Source: Planctomycetaceae bacterium (lineage in GTDB: Bacteria > Planctomycetota > Planctomycetia > Pirellulales > UBA1268). From it: a DNA stretch of 6,741 nt. Every line of letters starts with the position of its first letter. Position 1 is the first letter of the stretch. The notes beneath the pieces were generated by a model. It was given only the letters and a program-made list of their open reading frames with translations, was not told the DNA's origin and did not search any database. The stretch spans positions 1 to 6,741 of the forward strand of contig CANHYS010000118.1 in the NCBI GenBank assembly GCA_947464585.1. Reading direction: 5' to 3'. Both the position numbers and the translations under genes were made by a program. Below, piece after piece: positions 5,379-6,741 of the stretch.

Positions 5379-6698
5379 TCAGCCCGGCCGCTCGAGCAGC
5401 GCGGCGTAGAGAGCCTCGTGCTCGGCGGCCATCTGATCAGCCGTGTGCCGCGCGAGCGAGAGATCATGGCCGTGCCGGCCGCAGCGTGAGGCAAGCTCCG
5501 CGTCGTCGAGCAGCGTGCCGATCCTGTGGGCCAGATCGGCCGGATCGCCCGGAGCATGCAGGAGACCGGCCCGTTCGTCGTCGAGCAGTTCCGGAAACGT
5601 GCCATGCGCCGGCGCAACGACGGGCACGCCCGCGGCCATCGCTTCGATGACCGGAAGCCCCTTCGCTTCCGGAAACACAGTCGGCATCGCGAAGACATCG
5701 ATCGACTCGAGCAGACGGAGCTTGCCCGGCCGGTCTACCTGCCCGAGCCAGCGAAACCGGTCTGCCATACCCAACTCCGCCGCAACCGCGAGGCACTGCG
5801 CACGATAACCGTGCTCGGAGTCGACCTCCGCGCCGGCGGCCAACACCTCCACATCGCGGTCGCGGGCGAGCAGCGGCAGGCTTCGCACGAGCTGCTCGAG
5901 CCCCTTCTCCGGACAGGCCCGCGCGAGAAACCCCACCACCAGCCGGCCACCGCGGGCTTGCCGTCGTGCGGCCAGATTGGGGGCCGTGCTGGGAAATCCC
6001 GTCCGGTCGAGGCCATGGGGAATGACCGTGATCTTGTCCTCAGCCACGTCGAGATAGTCCGCCATGAAGCGGGCGAAGCTCCGGTTCAGTGCCACGAACT
6101 GATCCACGTCGGCAGCCCGCTCCCTGAGGAGCTGCCGAACACGGGCATAGTGCGGCGAGGGAATCTGTTCGATGAAGATGTCCTCGCCCGAGAGGCTGCA
6201 GACGATTCTGGCGTCGGTGGCCTGCTTCACCCGCCGAGCGAGGCCGACGAGCAACGCGTTGGAGAGATGCACCACGTCGGGCCGCACCTCCGCCGCCAGC
6301 CAGGCCGCGAGCTTCTCCACCTCCTTTCGCTGGTGGCCCTGCTCGCCCGCGAGGGTCGACGCCGTCAGCGGGCCCAGGTCGGCCGGGCGGGTCGAACCGG
6401 TGCGGCTCGACAGCCAGGCGAGCAGCCAGCGGGAATCGAGCAGCCGGCCGAGAGTGCCGTCGAGGAAACGGGGCATCTTTCGGAAGAGGGGAACGTGTTC
6501 CTCGAGCCAGACGTTGACGCCCCCCATCACGATCCGATCGATGGCGACGTTGTCTTCATCCGTGGTCGTGGGCACGTAGGCCGGCACGAGGATCGCATCG
6601 CAGCCCCGCGTCCGCAGGCTCCGCACAAGGGCATTGTCGTGGAGGCACGACCCGCAGAGTCTGCCGCCAGCGCCGGCAGTGATGTGGACGAGCCTCAT
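5379..6698 (-). CDS. GT-B glycosyltransferase (family 4 type)
   Basis: This encodes 439 residues, a normal length for the family. It transfers a sugar from a nucleotide-sugar donor to an unknown acceptor, in the cytoplasm or at the inner membrane face. The N-terminal Rossmann domain starts MRLVHITAGAGGRLCGSCLHDN, a start typical of a planctomycete/acidobacterial subgroup, and includes AGEQGHQRKEVEKL (117-130) and SLSGEDIFIEQ (168-178). The C-terminal domain has LVVGFLARACPEKGLEQLV (253-271) and the EX7E motif in FPEAKGLPVIEAMAAG (E344 and E352), the donor-binding signature of retaining GT-B enzymes. Then comes a helical tail (about 410-439). No signal peptide is visible. Its last 26 codons are echoed at 3181-3261. 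The ribosome binding site is weak, and a gene probably ends just upstream, so it may be translated as part of an operon. Acceptor and donor cannot be deduced. Confidence 0.93.
   Translation of the reverse strand: MRLVHITAGAGGRLCGSCLHDNALVRSLRTRGCDAILVPAYVPTTTDEDNVAIDRIVMGGVNVWLEEHVPLFRKMPRFLDGTLGRLLDSRWLLAWLSSRTGSTRPADLGPLTASTLAGEQGHQRKEVEKLAAWLAAEVRPDVVHLSNALLVGLARRVKQATDARIVCSLSGEDIFIEQIPSPHYARVRQLLRERAADVDQFVALNRSFARFMADYLDVAEDKITVIPHGLDRTGFPSTAPNLAARRQARGGRLVVGFLARACPEKGLEQLVRSLPLLARDRDVEVLAAGAEVDSEHGYRAQCLAVAAELGMADRFRWLGQVDRPGKLRLLESIDVFAMPTVFPEAKGLPVIEAMAAGVPVVAPAHGTFPELLDDERAGLLHAPGDPADLAHRIGTLLDDAELASRCGRHGHDLSLARHTADQMAAEHEALYAALLERPG
5404..5459 (-). repeat. Direct repeat, right copy (56 bases), within the glycosyltransferase 3' end
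   Basis: This is the intact-gene copy of the repeat at 3206-3261 (53 of 56 identical), 2,198 bases away. It encodes part of the C-terminal helix of the glycosyltransferase, starting 22 bases before its stop codon. Confidence 0.9.
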
Positions 6699-6707
6699 GG
6701 CAGAATC

Positions 6708-6741
6708 TCAGGCCCGGCCTTCCAGATGCACGAGCACGAGC
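6708..6741 (-). CDS. Possible 3' end of an upstream gene
   Basis: On the minus strand one frame entering from the right edge encodes LVLVHLEGRA and stops at TGA (6710-6708), nine bases before the glycosyltransferase ATG. Another frame (CSCIWKAGPEILP) stops at a TGA overlapping that ATG. Either would fit a tight operon. The piece is too short to choose between them or to name a product. Confidence 0.25.
   Translation of the reverse strand, partial: LVLVHLEGRA

Noticed and set aside
1..6741. CRISPR array, toxin-antitoxin, phage defence or transposon genes
   Set aside because: No regularly spaced repeats, nuclease, transposase or toxin motifs are visible in any frame. All sizeable frames are explained by the genes listed or by their shadows.

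Overview
The window is GC-rich bacterial DNA that looks like a member of the Planctomycetota. The evidence is two pseudopilin-like DUF1559 proteins with a type IV-pilin N-terminus and an H-X9-DG C-terminal motif, each followed by a small transthyretin-like lipoprotein. This pairing is greatly expanded in planctomycetes. The lineage is inferred from family knowledge; no rRNA or other marker is present.

Layout. Bases 1-3162 (plus strand) hold two copies of one two-gene module. Copy 1 is a DUF1559 gene cut by the left edge (1-870) and a lipoprotein gene overlapping it by 4 bases (867-1331). A 321-base non-coding gap follows, with three hairpins and a weak promoter candidate. Copy 2 is a complete DUF1559 gene (GTG start at 1653, to 2693) and its lipoprotein (2704-3162). 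Bases 3181-6741 run on the minus strand, converging on the first half. They hold a short orphan copy of a glycosyltransferase 3' end (3181-3261), a gene for an exported protein with a thioredoxin-like domain joined to a DUF3863-like domain (3273-5147), a complete GT-B glycosyltransferase gene (5379-6698), and probably the last codons of a further upstream gene at the right edge.

How the parts may work together. The DUF1559/lipoprotein pairs probably encode cell-envelope proteins: one anchored through a pilin-like helix, the other through a lipid. Their exact roles are unknown. The glycosyltransferase acts in the cytoplasm on an unknown sugar acceptor. The thioredoxin/DUF3863 protein is probably periplasmic and may act on glycans, but no substrate can be read from the sequence.

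The most unusual structural signal is a 56-base direct repeat (53 of 56 identical). It lies at the 3' end of the glycosyltransferase gene and again 2,198 bases away, just beyond the thioredoxin/DUF3863 gene. That gene therefore sits like a cassette between a full glycosyltransferase gene and a remnant of a second glycosyltransferase tail. I saw no CRISPR array, tRNA, rRNA, transposase or recognisable defence system.
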